Made by a program: the position numbers and the translations under genes. From Hymenobacter gummosus (GTDB lineage Bacteria > Bacteroidota > Bacteroidia > Cytophagales > Hymenobacteraceae), in assembly GCF_003970915.1 (NCBI RefSeq), contig NZ_RXOF01000004.1:310001-374000 (forward strand): DNA of 64,000 nucleotides. Direction: 5' to 3'. Positions 43,452 through 52,374 of the stretch are shown here, in pieces. The notes below the pieces were generated by a model. It ran no database searches. It was not told the DNA's origin and saw only the letters and a list, made by a program, of their open reading frames with translations. Positions within the stretch are counted from its first letter, which is position 1; every line of letters starts with the position of its first letter.

Positions 43452-45332
43452 TTAGTAGCCGGCGTTCTGCTTCAGGGCCGGGTCGGCCACCAGCGTCGAC
43501 GACGGGATGGGCAGCAGCTCCTTGCCCTGGCCGGGCACGTACTCGGCCGCCAGGCCCGAGCCGATGCTGGTCGAGGTGGTGGTGGTCGAGCCCAGGGTCA
43601 GCGAGTACACGGTACCGGTGGGGCGCAGGTTGGCCAGGTAGGCCGCGTCGATGGCCTGGCGCCAGTTGACGCGGGTGGTGGTGCCGCTGGGCGGGGTAGC
43701 CGGGGCCGGCCGGTAGAACGAGCGGACCCACTGCACGGTGCTGGTGGTCGGGGTGCGGAAGTACATGTACTGGGGCACGTTCTGGTAAGGAGCCTGGTTG
43801 CGGGCCATCTTCTCCAGGTTGGCCTTGGTTTCGGCCAGCTTGGCCTCGAACAGGTTCCAACGCAGCAGGTCGTACTTACGAATGCCTTCCGAGCCAAATT
43901 CCAGCAGACGCTCGTTCACCAGAGCGTTGAAGAAGTCGGCCTTGCTGCCGAGCGAGAAGCCGGCGGCGGTCAGCGTGGCGGTGGCGCGGGGCTGGTTGCC
44001 CCCGAAGGCGCGGGTGCGCACTTTCATGAAGGCATCCTGGGCGGCGGCGGTGGGGCCGTTCAGCTCGTTCTCGGCTTCGGCAAACATCAGCAGCACGTCG
44101 GCGAAGCGGATGATGGGCCAGTTGTAGTTCAGGTAGTTGCTCTGCCCGGTCAGCGGAGGATTGCGCCAGTCGCGGCGGAACTTGCCGTCGGTAATGGCGC
44201 TCAGGGCCACGCCCGACTGGAAGTTGCTGTTGTTCGGGATGGTGTAGGTGGTGATGGTCACGTCGCGGCGCGTGTCCGTCGAGTCGAAGGCGTAGAAGTA
44301 GGTCGGCACCACGTTCACGGCGCCCTGCGTCGAGCCGTAGGTGCCGTTGACGAACTGCAGGCGCGGGCCGTTGTAGTAGCCCAGCTTGCTATCCGAAGCG
44401 GCCGTGGAGCCGCCCATGCCCACCTGGAAGATGATTTCGTTGGCACTTTCCGAGCGCAGCTCGTTGATGCTCTTGAACACCTCCAGGAAGCTCGGGTTCA
44501 GGTTGTGCTCGGTGGGCCGGTTCATCAGCTCCAGGCACTCCTGCCGCGCAATGCGGTAGTAGTCGAGGTAGTCGGGCTGGCGCACCATGGCCAGGTCCTT
44601 GAGCCAGTAACCGCCGCGGTACAGGGCAATGCGGGCGCGCAGGGCCTTCACGGCGCCTTTGGTAATCCGCTCCCCGGTCGCCGAGGTATTGGCGTTGCTG
44701 CGCCAGGGCACCAGTTTTTCGGCAATGGCCAGGTCCGCCACCAGGCGGGTCAGGGTCTGGGCGCGGTCGGCGTTGGGCAAGAACACGTCCTGGCCCGAAA
44801 CGGTGGGCGTAAACTGCGCGGGCACGTCGCCCCAGTTGCGCACCAGCTCAAAATAGTACTGGGCGCGCAGGGTCAGCGCTTCGCCGTGCAGGCGGTGCAT
44901 GGCGGCGGTATCGGCCGGCGAGCCGCCGTTGTACAGCTCCGAGGCCGGAATCTGCTGGATGCAGATGTTGGCGCGCTCCACGCCCTGGTACAGGGTGTTC
45001 CAGGGGTTGGTAATTTCCGTGTTGGTCGAGAGGGACTTGTAGCGGGCAATGCTGCGGCGCGCCCCGTCGGTGGCCCCGGGCGAGCCAATCATCTCGTCGG
45101 AGTCGTAGGGGAAGTACATGCTCACGCGGGTGCCGTAGCTCTGGTCGCCCGAGAGCGGGTCGTAGGCCCCGATGACGGCGGCCGTCGCGCCGGCCACCGT
45201 GCTGAAGGTATACTCGGTCGTGTTGAGCGCCACGGGCTCCACGTCGAGGTAGTTGCAGGAAGTCACCAGCCCGGCGGCACCCACCAGCACACTGGCGGCC
45301 AAAGCGGCGCGGAACGTAAATGCGGATTTCAT
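43452..45332 (-). CDS. SusD/RagB nutrient-uptake lipoprotein (pectin locus)
   Basis: A 626-residue outer-membrane lipoprotein; signal ends LVTSC (Cys about 26), followed by NYLDVEPVALNTTEYTFS. Typical SusD C-terminal WPIIRFADVLLMFAEAENEL and LLEFGSEGIRKYDLLRWNL. It caps the barrel of the SusC protein encoded 19 bp upstream and should bind pectic oligosaccharides at the cell surface. Confidence 0.95.
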   Translation of the reverse strand: MKSAFTFRAALAASVLVGAAGLVTSCNYLDVEPVALNTTEYTFSTVAGATAAVIGAYDPLSGDQSYGTRVSMYFPYDSDEMIGSPGATDGARRSIARYKSLSTNTEITNPWNTLYQGVERANICIQQIPASELYNGGSPADTAAMHRLHGEALTLRAQYYFELVRNWGDVPAQFTPTVSGQDVFLPNADRAQTLTRLVADLAIAEKLVPWRSNANTSATGERITKGAVKALRARIALYRGGYWLKDLAMVRQPDYLDYYRIARQECLELMNRPTEHNLNPSFLEVFKSINELRSESANEIIFQVGMGGSTAASDSKLGYYNGPRLQFVNGTYGSTQGAVNVVPTYFYAFDSTDTRRDVTITTYTIPNNSNFQSGVALSAITDGKFRRDWRNPPLTGQSNYLNYNWPIIRFADVLLMFAEAENELNGPTAAAQDAFMKVRTRAFGGNQPRATATLTAAGFSLGSKADFFNALVNERLLEFGSEGIRKYDLLRWNLFEAKLAETKANLEKMARNQAPYQNVPQYMYFRTPTTSTVQWVRSFYRPAPATPPSGTTTRVNWRQAIDAAYLANLRPTGTVYSLTLGSTTTTSTSIGSGLAAEYVPGQGKELLPIPSSTLVADPALKQNAGY

Positions 45333-45351
45333 AGGAGAAGCGGGTGGGGAA

Positions 45352-48300
45352 TTAGAGGGAGAGGTTCACGCCGAACAGGAAGGCGCGGCTGCGCGGGTAA
45401 GCGGCGTAGTCGACGCCGGGGGTCAGCGGCGTGGCGCGGCGGGTGTTCACCTCCGGGTCGTAGCCCGAATACTTGGTGAAGGTGTACAGGTTGTTGAGCG
45501 TCACGTAGAAGCGCAGGTTCTGCACGTGGGCGCGGGTAGTCAGCGTCTTGGGCAGGGTGTAGCCCATGGTGAAGTTGTTCACCCGCAGGAACGAGCCGCT
45601 TTCGATGGCCCAGGAGTGCAGGAACAGGTTGCCGGTCGGGCGCCAGATGTTGGCGTTCTGGTTGACTTCGCGCAGGCGGTCCAGCGAGGTGATGGGCGTG
45701 CCATCGGCCTCCAGGATGCGGTAGCGCGAGTTCATGTCGTCGAGCACGTTGCTGAACACGGTGTTAGCCGTGTTCGTGGTAAACTCAATCTTGTTGGCGT
45801 TGTAAATGTCGTTGCCCAAGACAAAGTTCAGGAACAGGCTGGCGTCGAAGCCCTTGTAGGTAAACTGCTGGTTCAGGCCGCCCACCACTTTGGGGTTGGC
45901 GTCGCCGATGACGGTCTGGTCCAGGTCGTTGATGAGCCCGTCGCCGTTGAGGTCCTTGAGCTTGAGCAGGCCGGGCTGGGCGGCCGTGTTGTCGGGCGTG
46001 CCCGCGGCCAGAATGCCGGCCTTGGGTACCCAGCGCTGGGTGGTGGTGTTGTAGCTCTCGAAGTCGTCGGCGGTGTAGTAGCCGTCGGTGACGTAGCCGT
46101 ACATCTGGCCCACCGGCTGGCCCACGCGGGCCACGAAGTCGCGGGTGAGGGCGGTGCCGCCCCAGCCCGAGGTGATGCCGGGCAGCTCCTGCAGGTTGTC
46201 GCCCAGGCTCTCAATCTTGCCGCGGTTCAGGGCCGCGTTGGCCGTGGCCGTCCAGGTGAAGTTGGCGTTGTTGACGATGGTGCCCGTCAGCTGCACTTCC
46301 AGGCCGCGGTTGGAGGTCTTGCCGATGTTCTGCAGCTGCGAGGTGTAGCCCAGGAAGGGCGGAATCGGCCGGTTGATCAGCAGGTCCGAGGTCGTGTTGT
46401 AGTACGCGTCGACGGTGAGCTGAATGCGGTTTTCGAGCAGGGCCAGGTCCAGACCGATGTTGCGCGAGGTGGTGTTTTCCCACTTCAGATCGGGGTTGGG
46501 CAGCGACGACGGCGCCGAGCCCAGCACCTGCTGGCGGTTGATGAAGTAGGGTGCGCTGCCGGCCGAGAACAGCTGGTCGGTCAGGAAGTCGCCGATGCGG
46601 TTGTTGCCGGCCAGGCCGTAGCTCAGGCGCAGCTTCATGTCGTTGACGGCCGAGAAACCTTTGAAGAAGTTTTCCCGCGAGATGCGCCAGGCAAACGAGG
46701 CGCCGGGGAAGTAGCCCCAGCGGTTACCCTCCTTGAACTTCGAGGAGCCGTCGGCGCGGAAGGTACCCGTAAACAGGTACTTATCGTCGTAGGAGTAAGT
46801 CAGGCGGCCGAAGCCCGAGAGCAGACGGTAATCCTGCGGCACGCTGGTGCTGGGCAGCACCGGCTGCGAGGTCTGGCCGGTGGGCAGCACGCCCTGGTTG
46901 ATGTTGGCCCAGGCCCGCTCGGCGGTAATGTCCAGCGGCAGGAAGTTGGTCTGGATGTACTGCTGGGTGTTGCGCTGCTGGTAGATTTCTTCCCCCACCA
47001 GCACGCCCAACGAGTGCACGCCCGATTTCAGGCTGTAGTCCAGCACGTTGGAGTTGTTGAGCGTGTTCTGCACGCCCGAGGTGATGGAGGCCGTCGGCAG
47101 GTTCTGGTAGTTGCCGGCCGGCTGGCGCAGCAGCGGCGAGAAGCGGCCGTTGAAGGTGTTCACGGCGGCGTTGGTGATGTCGAAGCCGGCCGTGGAGCGG
47201 AACGTGAGGTTCTTCAGCAGGTCGAAGGCGATGGTACCGCCCACGTTGAAGGTCTGGCGCTTGTCCTCGCGGAACTCGTTGTCGATGGCCACCGTGGGGC
47301 TCACCAGCGTCGACACGGCCAGGAACTCTTCGTCGAAGGTGTTCGGGTCGAGCACGGCGCCGGAGAGGCGCGGCACGGTCAGCGGCATGTACTGCACCGC
47401 GTTGCGCAGGCGCGAGGTGGTGTTCGAGCCGGTGGAGGAAGTACCCGCGCCGTTGGTTTTCTGGTCGTTGAAGCGCAGGTTCAGGCCCACCCGGAACCGC
47501 TCCGAGGCTTTGGTATCGAAGCGGAAGTTCACCAGCTTCCGGTCGTAGTCGGAGCCGCGCTGAATGCCTTCTTCCTTGTTGCGCGTCAGGCTCAGCGAGT
47601 AGGTGGTGCCCTTCACGCCGCCGGCCACCGACACGTTGTGCGTCTGCTGGAACGCCTCGCGGCCGAACACCTCGTCCTGCCAGTCGATGTTGGGCGCGTT
47701 GCGGGCCCGCATCAGGGTGTCGCTGTTGAAATTGGAGCTGCCGAACAGGGAGCGGAACGAGTTCAGCCCGCCCGCGCCGGTGGCACCGGCCAGGAAGGCA
47801 CGCTCGTACTGGTAATCGAGGTACTCGCTGGGGTTCATCACGCCCAGCTTCTTGGTGATTTTGCGCACCCCGGCAAAGCCGTTGTAGCTCACCACCGTGC
47901 GGCCTTCCAGGCCCTTCTTGGTGGTGATGATAACCACGCCGTTGGCGCCGCGGGCGCCGTAGATGGCCGTGGCCGAGGCGTCCTTCAGCACGTCCACCGA
48001 CAGGATGTCCTGCGGGGCAATAACCGACAGCGCATTCTCAATCTGAATGCCGTCGACCACGTACAGCGGCGAGTTGTCTTGGGTGATGGAGCCGCCGCCG
48101 CGCACGCGCACCTGCACGCTGGGGTTGCCGGGGGTGCCTTCCGAGGAAGTCAGCTGCACGCCGGCCAGGCGGCCGTTCAGGGCCTCGGCGGCGGAGTTGA
48201 CGGGAATGTCCTTGAGCTGCTTGGCATTGACCGAGGCCACCGAGCCGGTTACGTCCTTCCGTTCTACGGCCTGGTAGCCGATTACCACCACGTCGCTCAG

Positions 48301-48600
48301 CGTCTGGGCGTCCTCCAGCAGCTTCACGTCCACGCTGGTCCGGTCGCCGACTTCCACGCGCTGGGTGGCGTAGCCCACGAAGGAGAAAACCAGGGTGGAG
48401 CCGGGCGCCACGTTCAGCGTGTACATGCCCTCGGTGTTGGTCGTGGCGCCGTTGGTGGTGCCGGCTACTACCACGGTCACGCCGGGCAGCGCCTCCCCTT
48501 GGTCGGAGCGAACCACGCCCGACACCGTCCGGGTTTGCTGAGCTTCGGCCACCACCGCTACACTTAGTAGCGACCCGGCCAGCAGTAATTGTTTTTTCAT
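45352..48600 (-). CDS. SusC/RagA TonB-dependent receptor (pectin locus)
   Basis: Outer-membrane porin of 1082 residues. Signal peptide MKKQLLLAGSLLSVAVVAEAQ, a carboxypeptidase-like barrel-plug preface (RTVSGVVRSDQGEALPGVTV), the plug with VVIGYQAVERKDVTGSVASV and AEALNGRLAGVQL, then a 22-strand-type barrel ending AFLFGVNLSL. Together with SusD it imports oligogalacturonides, energised by TonB. First gene of the operon; the operator at 48823 lies 223 bp upstream, leaving a long leader. Confidence 0.96.
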   Translation of the reverse strand: MKKQLLLAGSLLSVAVVAEAQQTRTVSGVVRSDQGEALPGVTVVVAGTTNGATTNTEGMYTLNVAPGSTLVFSFVGYATQRVEVGDRTSVDVKLLEDAQTLSDVVVIGYQAVERKDVTGSVASVNAKQLKDIPVNSAAEALNGRLAGVQLTSSEGTPGNPSVQVRVRGGGSITQDNSPLYVVDGIQIENALSVIAPQDILSVDVLKDASATAIYGARGANGVVIITTKKGLEGRTVVSYNGFAGVRKITKKLGVMNPSEYLDYQYERAFLAGATGAGGLNSFRSLFGSSNFNSDTLMRARNAPNIDWQDEVFGREAFQQTHNVSVAGGVKGTTYSLSLTRNKEEGIQRGSDYDRKLVNFRFDTKASERFRVGLNLRFNDQKTNGAGTSSTGSNTTSRLRNAVQYMPLTVPRLSGAVLDPNTFDEEFLAVSTLVSPTVAIDNEFREDKRQTFNVGGTIAFDLLKNLTFRSTAGFDITNAAVNTFNGRFSPLLRQPAGNYQNLPTASITSGVQNTLNNSNVLDYSLKSGVHSLGVLVGEEIYQQRNTQQYIQTNFLPLDITAERAWANINQGVLPTGQTSQPVLPSTSVPQDYRLLSGFGRLTYSYDDKYLFTGTFRADGSSKFKEGNRWGYFPGASFAWRISRENFFKGFSAVNDMKLRLSYGLAGNNRIGDFLTDQLFSAGSAPYFINRQQVLGSAPSSLPNPDLKWENTTSRNIGLDLALLENRIQLTVDAYYNTTSDLLINRPIPPFLGYTSQLQNIGKTSNRGLEVQLTGTIVNNANFTWTATANAALNRGKIESLGDNLQELPGITSGWGGTALTRDFVARVGQPVGQMYGYVTDGYYTADDFESYNTTTQRWVPKAGILAAGTPDNTAAQPGLLKLKDLNGDGLINDLDQTVIGDANPKVVGGLNQQFTYKGFDASLFLNFVLGNDIYNANKIEFTTNTANTVFSNVLDDMNSRYRILEADGTPITSLDRLREVNQNANIWRPTGNLFLHSWAIESGSFLRVNNFTMGYTLPKTLTTRAHVQNLRFYVTLNNLYTFTKYSGYDPEVNTRRATPLTPGVDYAAYPRSRAFLFGVNLSL

Positions 48601-48822
48601 GGTAAGAACGAAGTGGGAATCAAAGGCAGTTGAGAGGAGTAGCGCAGCTGGGGCGGCGCTCCGGGCCGAACCCGCGGCGGCAGGTGCCGACCCGGCGGGC
48701 TCCGATTGCGGGAGCAGTTAGTACCTTTCCGGGGCCGAAACAGCGGGTGAGGCAGTGCTTCCTTACCGGGCGGTTTGTTAATTTTCATAGCTCCCCCGAC
48801 AAAAGAAACCGCACCTCCGACT

Positions 48823-48853
48823 TTATTTGCGCAATCGTTGTCGGGAACGTTGC
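48823..48853. promoter_or_regulatory. Candidate LacI-family operator between susC and the regulator gene
   Basis: Read on the plus strand: TTATTTGCGCAATCGTTGTC then GGGAACGTTGCC. The central part, CAATCGTT-GTCGGG-AACGTTG, is a near palindrome. About 28 of 31 bases recur upstream of the polygalacturonase gene (54212), and the core recurs at 36007. Placed between divergent susC and the LacI gene (382-bp region), it is well sited to control both. No other element recognised in the region. Confidence 0.7.
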
Positions 48854-48982
48854 CAGTTCGCAAAGCCAAGCCCTTGCCGCTGCTTCGGCCTTCCTTACCC
48901 TGCTGCACTCTCCTGCCCCGGCGTAAAAAAAAGCCCGTAGCTACGCCCCGTCAATAATTGCACTTTCACCAGCCCACCTGCT

Positions 48983-50002
48983 TTGGATACCGTCACCATC
49001 AAAGATATTGCCCGCGCCCTGAACCTGTCGACTTCCACGGTTTCGCGGGCCTTGCGCGGCAGCTATGAAATCAACCCCGAGACGAAACGGCTGGTGCTGG
49101 AGTACGCCGAGCGGCTCAACTACCGGCCCAACCCCATTGCGCTCAGCCTCAAGGGCAGCTCCTCGCGGGCCATCGGCGTCATCGTGCCGCAGATTGCCAA
49201 CTACTACTTCTCGCAGGCCATCAACGGCATCGAGGCCATTGCCTACAACCGCGGCTACCACGTCATCATTTTCCAGACGCACGAGTCGTACGAGCGGGAG
49301 GTGGCCAACGTGCAGCAGGCCCTGGCCCGCAAGGTCGACGGCCTGCTGATTTCGCTGTCGAGCGAGACTTCCGACGTGGAACACCTGCGCGAATTGCAGG
49401 AGCGCAACCTGCCCATCGTGCAGTTCGACCGCGTGTCGAACGAGCTGAACACGACCAAGGTAGTGGCCGACAACTTCGCCGGGGCCTTCGCCGCCACCGA
49501 GCACCTGATCAAGTCGGGCCGCAAGCGCATTGCCCACCTCACCATCCCGCCGTGGATCAGCATCACGCAGGAGCGCCTGGCCGGCTACCGCGCCGCCCTG
49601 GAGCAGTACGGCCTGGAGTACGACGAGAACCTGGTGCGCTACGGCACCTTCGGCCCCGACGAGGCCGACAAGCTGGTGGACGAGCTGCTGGCCCAGTCGC
49701 CGCGCCCCGACGCCTTTTTCACCGCCTCCGACCGCCTGGCCCTGGGCGCCCTGGCCGCCCTGCAGCGCCGCAACATTGCCATTCCGCAGGAAGTCTCGCT
49801 GATCGGCTTCACCAACCTGAACGTAGCCGATCTGCTCTCCCCCTCGCTGAGCACCGTGGTGCAGCCGGCCCAGGAAATCGGGCAGATGGCCGCCGAGCGC
49901 CTGATCGAGCTGATCGAGCGGAAGCAGAAAGCCGCCCCGCCCAGCACCATCGTGGTGCCCTCCCACCTGGCCGTGCGCGAGTCGACGCGGGTGAGTGAGT
50001 AG
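48983..50002 (+). CDS. LacI-family transcriptional regulator of the pectin locus
   Basis: A 339-residue repressor/activator. N-terminal helix-turn-helix and hinge: TIKDIARALNLSTSTVSRAL followed by RPNPIALSLKGSSS (about 4-60). Effector domain of the periplasmic-binding-protein type: IGVIVPQIANYYFSQAINGI, LPIVQFDRVSNEL, FFTASDRLALGAL and ISLIGFTNL-like VSLIGFTNLN. The start is TTG at 48983; no in-frame ATG fits. Likely ligand is a galacturonate derivative (inferred). Its own operator candidate lies 130 bp upstream. Confidence 0.92.
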   Translation: MDTVTIKDIARALNLSTSTVSRALRGSYEINPETKRLVLEYAERLNYRPNPIALSLKGSSSRAIGVIVPQIANYYFSQAINGIEAIAYNRGYHVIIFQTHESYEREVANVQQALARKVDGLLISLSSETSDVEHLRELQERNLPIVQFDRVSNELNTTKVVADNFAGAFAATEHLIKSGRKRIAHLTIPPWISITQERLAGYRAALEQYGLEYDENLVRYGTFGPDEADKLVDELLAQSPRPDAFFTASDRLALGALAALQRRNIAIPQEVSLIGFTNLNVADLLSPSLSTVVQPAQEIGQMAAERLIELIERKQKAAPPSTIVVPSHLAVRESTRVSE

Positions 50003-50017
50003 GTGAGTACGTAAAAG

Positions 50018-50215
50018 AACGTCATCCTGAGCATGTCGCGCATCAAGCGAGGACGAAGGACTTTCCTCACACCCGGCACCAACTGAGAAGCGCAGCCACC
50101 AACGCCCTGCTGTTGGTGGCTGCGCTTTCTCGTTCTGGCTGCTTGGCGTCAGCGCGTTGGCATCAGCGGCGGTGCGGGGCTAAAGGAAGGTCCTTCGCTC
50201 TGCTCAGGATGACGG
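50018..50215. mobile_element. Composite palindromic element of the ACGTCATCCTGAGC family, copy 2
   Basis: AACGTCATCCTGAGCATG and CTGCTCAGGATGACG ends; internal hairpin GAAGCGCAGCCACCAAC / GTTGGTGGCTGCGCTTTC (50090-50130); then GCGTTGGCATCAGCGGCGGT, identical to the copy at 29938. Fills the gap between the convergent lacI and GH105 genes. Confidence 0.75.
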
Positions 50216-50248
50216 GCTTGTTACCTACTCACCCAATCCCCTAATCAC

Positions 50249-52189
50249 TCACTTAGCCTGCTGCAGCAGCCAGGTGGCCAGGTCTTTGGCGGCGTTGAAG
50301 TTCTGGAACTGGGCCGGAATCTTGCGGCCGTCGACGTACTCGGTGTACAGCCACGGGTCACCCACGGCGAAGACGGTGCCCTTGCCCACTTTGGCGGTGG
50401 CCATGATGACGTACTTACCCTGGCTGATGAGCGGTTTGGCGGGGCCGCTGAGGGTGAGCGGGGCCAGCTCCTTGATGTAGGCGGCGCGGGCGGTTTTGAA
50501 GACGGCATTGCCGGCCGGCAGCTCCACCAGGCCCTGCTCAAACTGACTGCCCTTGACCATGTTCAGGTTTACTGCGTCGAAGTGCATGCCGAAGGCTTCG
50601 GCCAGCTTGTTGAAGCGCGGAATTTCGCAGTTGGAGGTGTCGTTGGCCATCAGCACCAGCACGCCGCCGGCCTTTACCCAGTCGGTTACGGCCTGCACGT
50701 CGGCGGGCTGCACGAAGTTGGGCTTGGCGGTTTCCTTTTTCGTGTCCGGGTCGACGATGATGTACACGTCCACGTTCTTGAGCGAAGCCGACGTGGGGGC
50801 CGTCGTCACGTAGCTCGTGCGGGCGCCCAGGTCGCGCCACTGCGTGCCCCAGAAGTAGAAGCCGCCGTGCGTACGGTCGTCCCAGGTGTAGTGCCAGGTT
50901 TCTTCCTGCCCGCTGATGGGGTTCTTGCGCAGCTCGTGGTTGAAGTAGTTGTCCACGGCCACGGTTTTGCCCTGGCCCACGGCCTGCCCGGCGGCCGTTT
51001 CCATCTCCACGCTGGCCAGGATGAACGGCCCGACGCCCTTCAAATCGTTTTTGCGCAGCGGCTCCGAGAGGTAGTACTCGAACGAGCCGTCCCGGTACGG
51101 GTTGCCGCCCAGGCCGCCCACGCTCACCGTGCCGTTCAGGGCCAGCGCGCCGCCGTCTTCGGCCACGAAAGTCTTCAGCAGCCCGTCGTAGCCCTTGCGG
51201 GCGGCCTCGGCGTACTTCTTGTCGAGGTAGCCCATGCGCACGCCCTTCTGCAGGAAGTACACGAACATGCTGCTGCCCGAGGCCTCGGCGTAGTTGCCCT
51301 TGCGCGCGGCCTGGTCGACCACCAGCGCCCAGGTGCCGGTCTTGGCATCCTGGTACTTCACCAGCACGGGCGCCAGGCGCTGCGCGTACTTGATGAGGTT
51401 TTTCCGCTCGGGGTGGTCCTGGGGGAAGTAGTCGAGCACGTCCACCAGGGCCATGGCGTACCAGCCCATGCCCCGGTCCCAGAAGTTCGGCGACTGGCCG
51501 GTCTGCTTGTTGGCCCACTTCTGCTCCCGGCTTTCGTCGTAGCCGTGGTACAGCAGCCCGGTTTTGGGGTCGACGAGGTTCTTCTCAATCAGCGCAAACT
51601 GCTTGGCCACGTCGTCGAAGCCGGCGGGCTGGTTGAAGACCTTGCTGTACTCGGCGTAGAAGGGTTCGGCCATGTACAGGCCGTCGAGCCACATCTGGTT
51701 GGGGTACACCTTCTTGTGCCAGAAGCCGCCGGCCTTGGTGCGCGGCTGCCCTTCAATCTGCTGGCGCAGCAGTTGGGCTGCCTTTACGTACTTCTGCTGG
51801 GTGGCGGCGCTACCCAGGCTTACCTGGCTCAGCAGCAGCACGGCGTGGCCGGTGGTGAGGTTGTCGAGGTTGTAGTCCTCCAGCTTGTAGGTGCGGATGC
51901 TGCCGTCGGGCCGGATGTACTGGTCGAGGTCCTTTTGGATGTAGGTGAAGTACTTCGGGTCGCCGGTTCGCTGCCACACGCGCTCCAGGGCCTTCATCAT
52001 CAGGCCCTGCTCGTAGTCCCAGCGGGCCGTTTTGCGGTTGCCGATGACGATGGAATCCGGAAACCAGCCGATAAACGCGTCGGCCATGCGCTGCGACATG
52101 GCCGGCTTGGCGGCTGGCGCCTGCTGGGCCTCGGCGGCGGGAGCCAGGGCCAGCAGGCTCAGCAGCGGGAGAAGAAAGCGGTTTTTCAT
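50249..52189 (-). CDS. GH105 unsaturated rhamnogalacturonyl hydrolase with C-terminal DUF4350-like domain
   Basis: Exported 646-residue enzyme. Start MKNRFLLPLLSLLALAPAA gives a signal peptide. The GH105 (alpha/alpha)6 barrel is at about 30-380: WDYEQGLMMKALERVWQRTG, NLTTGHAVLL, WDRGMGWYAMALVDVLDYFP and SGSSMFVYFLQKG. The last 230 residues (ARTSYVTTAPTSASLKNVDV, PADVQAVTDWVKAGGVLVLM) resemble the DUF4350/glutamine amidotransferase-like fold found fused to such hydrolases. Removes the unsaturated uronate left at lyase-cut ends. Second gene after GH28. Confidence 0.88.
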   Translation of the reverse strand: MKNRFLLPLLSLLALAPAAEAQQAPAAKPAMSQRMADAFIGWFPDSIVIGNRKTARWDYEQGLMMKALERVWQRTGDPKYFTYIQKDLDQYIRPDGSIRTYKLEDYNLDNLTTGHAVLLLSQVSLGSAATQQKYVKAAQLLRQQIEGQPRTKAGGFWHKKVYPNQMWLDGLYMAEPFYAEYSKVFNQPAGFDDVAKQFALIEKNLVDPKTGLLYHGYDESREQKWANKQTGQSPNFWDRGMGWYAMALVDVLDYFPQDHPERKNLIKYAQRLAPVLVKYQDAKTGTWALVVDQAARKGNYAEASGSSMFVYFLQKGVRMGYLDKKYAEAARKGYDGLLKTFVAEDGGALALNGTVSVGGLGGNPYRDGSFEYYLSEPLRKNDLKGVGPFILASVEMETAAGQAVGQGKTVAVDNYFNHELRKNPISGQEETWHYTWDDRTHGGFYFWGTQWRDLGARTSYVTTAPTSASLKNVDVYIIVDPDTKKETAKPNFVQPADVQAVTDWVKAGGVLVLMANDTSNCEIPRFNKLAEAFGMHFDAVNLNMVKGSQFEQGLVELPAGNAVFKTARAAYIKELAPLTLSGPAKPLISQGKYVIMATAKVGKGTVFAVGDPWLYTEYVDGRKIPAQFQNFNAAKDLATWLLQQAK

Positions 52190-52207
52190 AGAAATGGAGA
52201 GACGGAA

Positions 52208-52370
52208 CTGGCGCCGGTTTAGCAACTGAAAGTTGCGTAACCGGTGCCGAAAATCGGGCAGGCTTTCAGCCTGCGTTTGGCGCCCGTCGAGCAGGAGTTA
52301 CACGCAGGCTGAAAGCCTGTTTTATGGCGGGCACCGGTTACGCGGTCTTCGACAGCTAAACCGGCGCCAG
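52208..52370. repeat. Triple-nested palindrome between GH28 and GH105
   Basis: Outer arms CTGGCGCCGGTTTAGC (52208-52223) and GCTAAACCGGCGCCAG (52355-52370) are perfect. Middle arms GCGTAACCGGTGCC and GGCACCGGTTACGC are perfect. Inner arms CAGGCTTTCAGCCTGCGT and ACGCAGGCTGAAAGCCTG are perfect and match the element at 37508. The whole 163 bp can fold into one long hairpin that covers the GH28-GH105 intergenic region. Confidence 0.85.
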
Positions 52371-52374
52371 CGCC

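Noticed and set aside
45253-48567. An 1104-codon open frame on the plus strand opposite susC
   Set aside because: It is the complement shadow of a well-conserved SusC gene. GC-rich codon bias keeps the other frames open; its translation is Val/Gly/His-rich with no domains.
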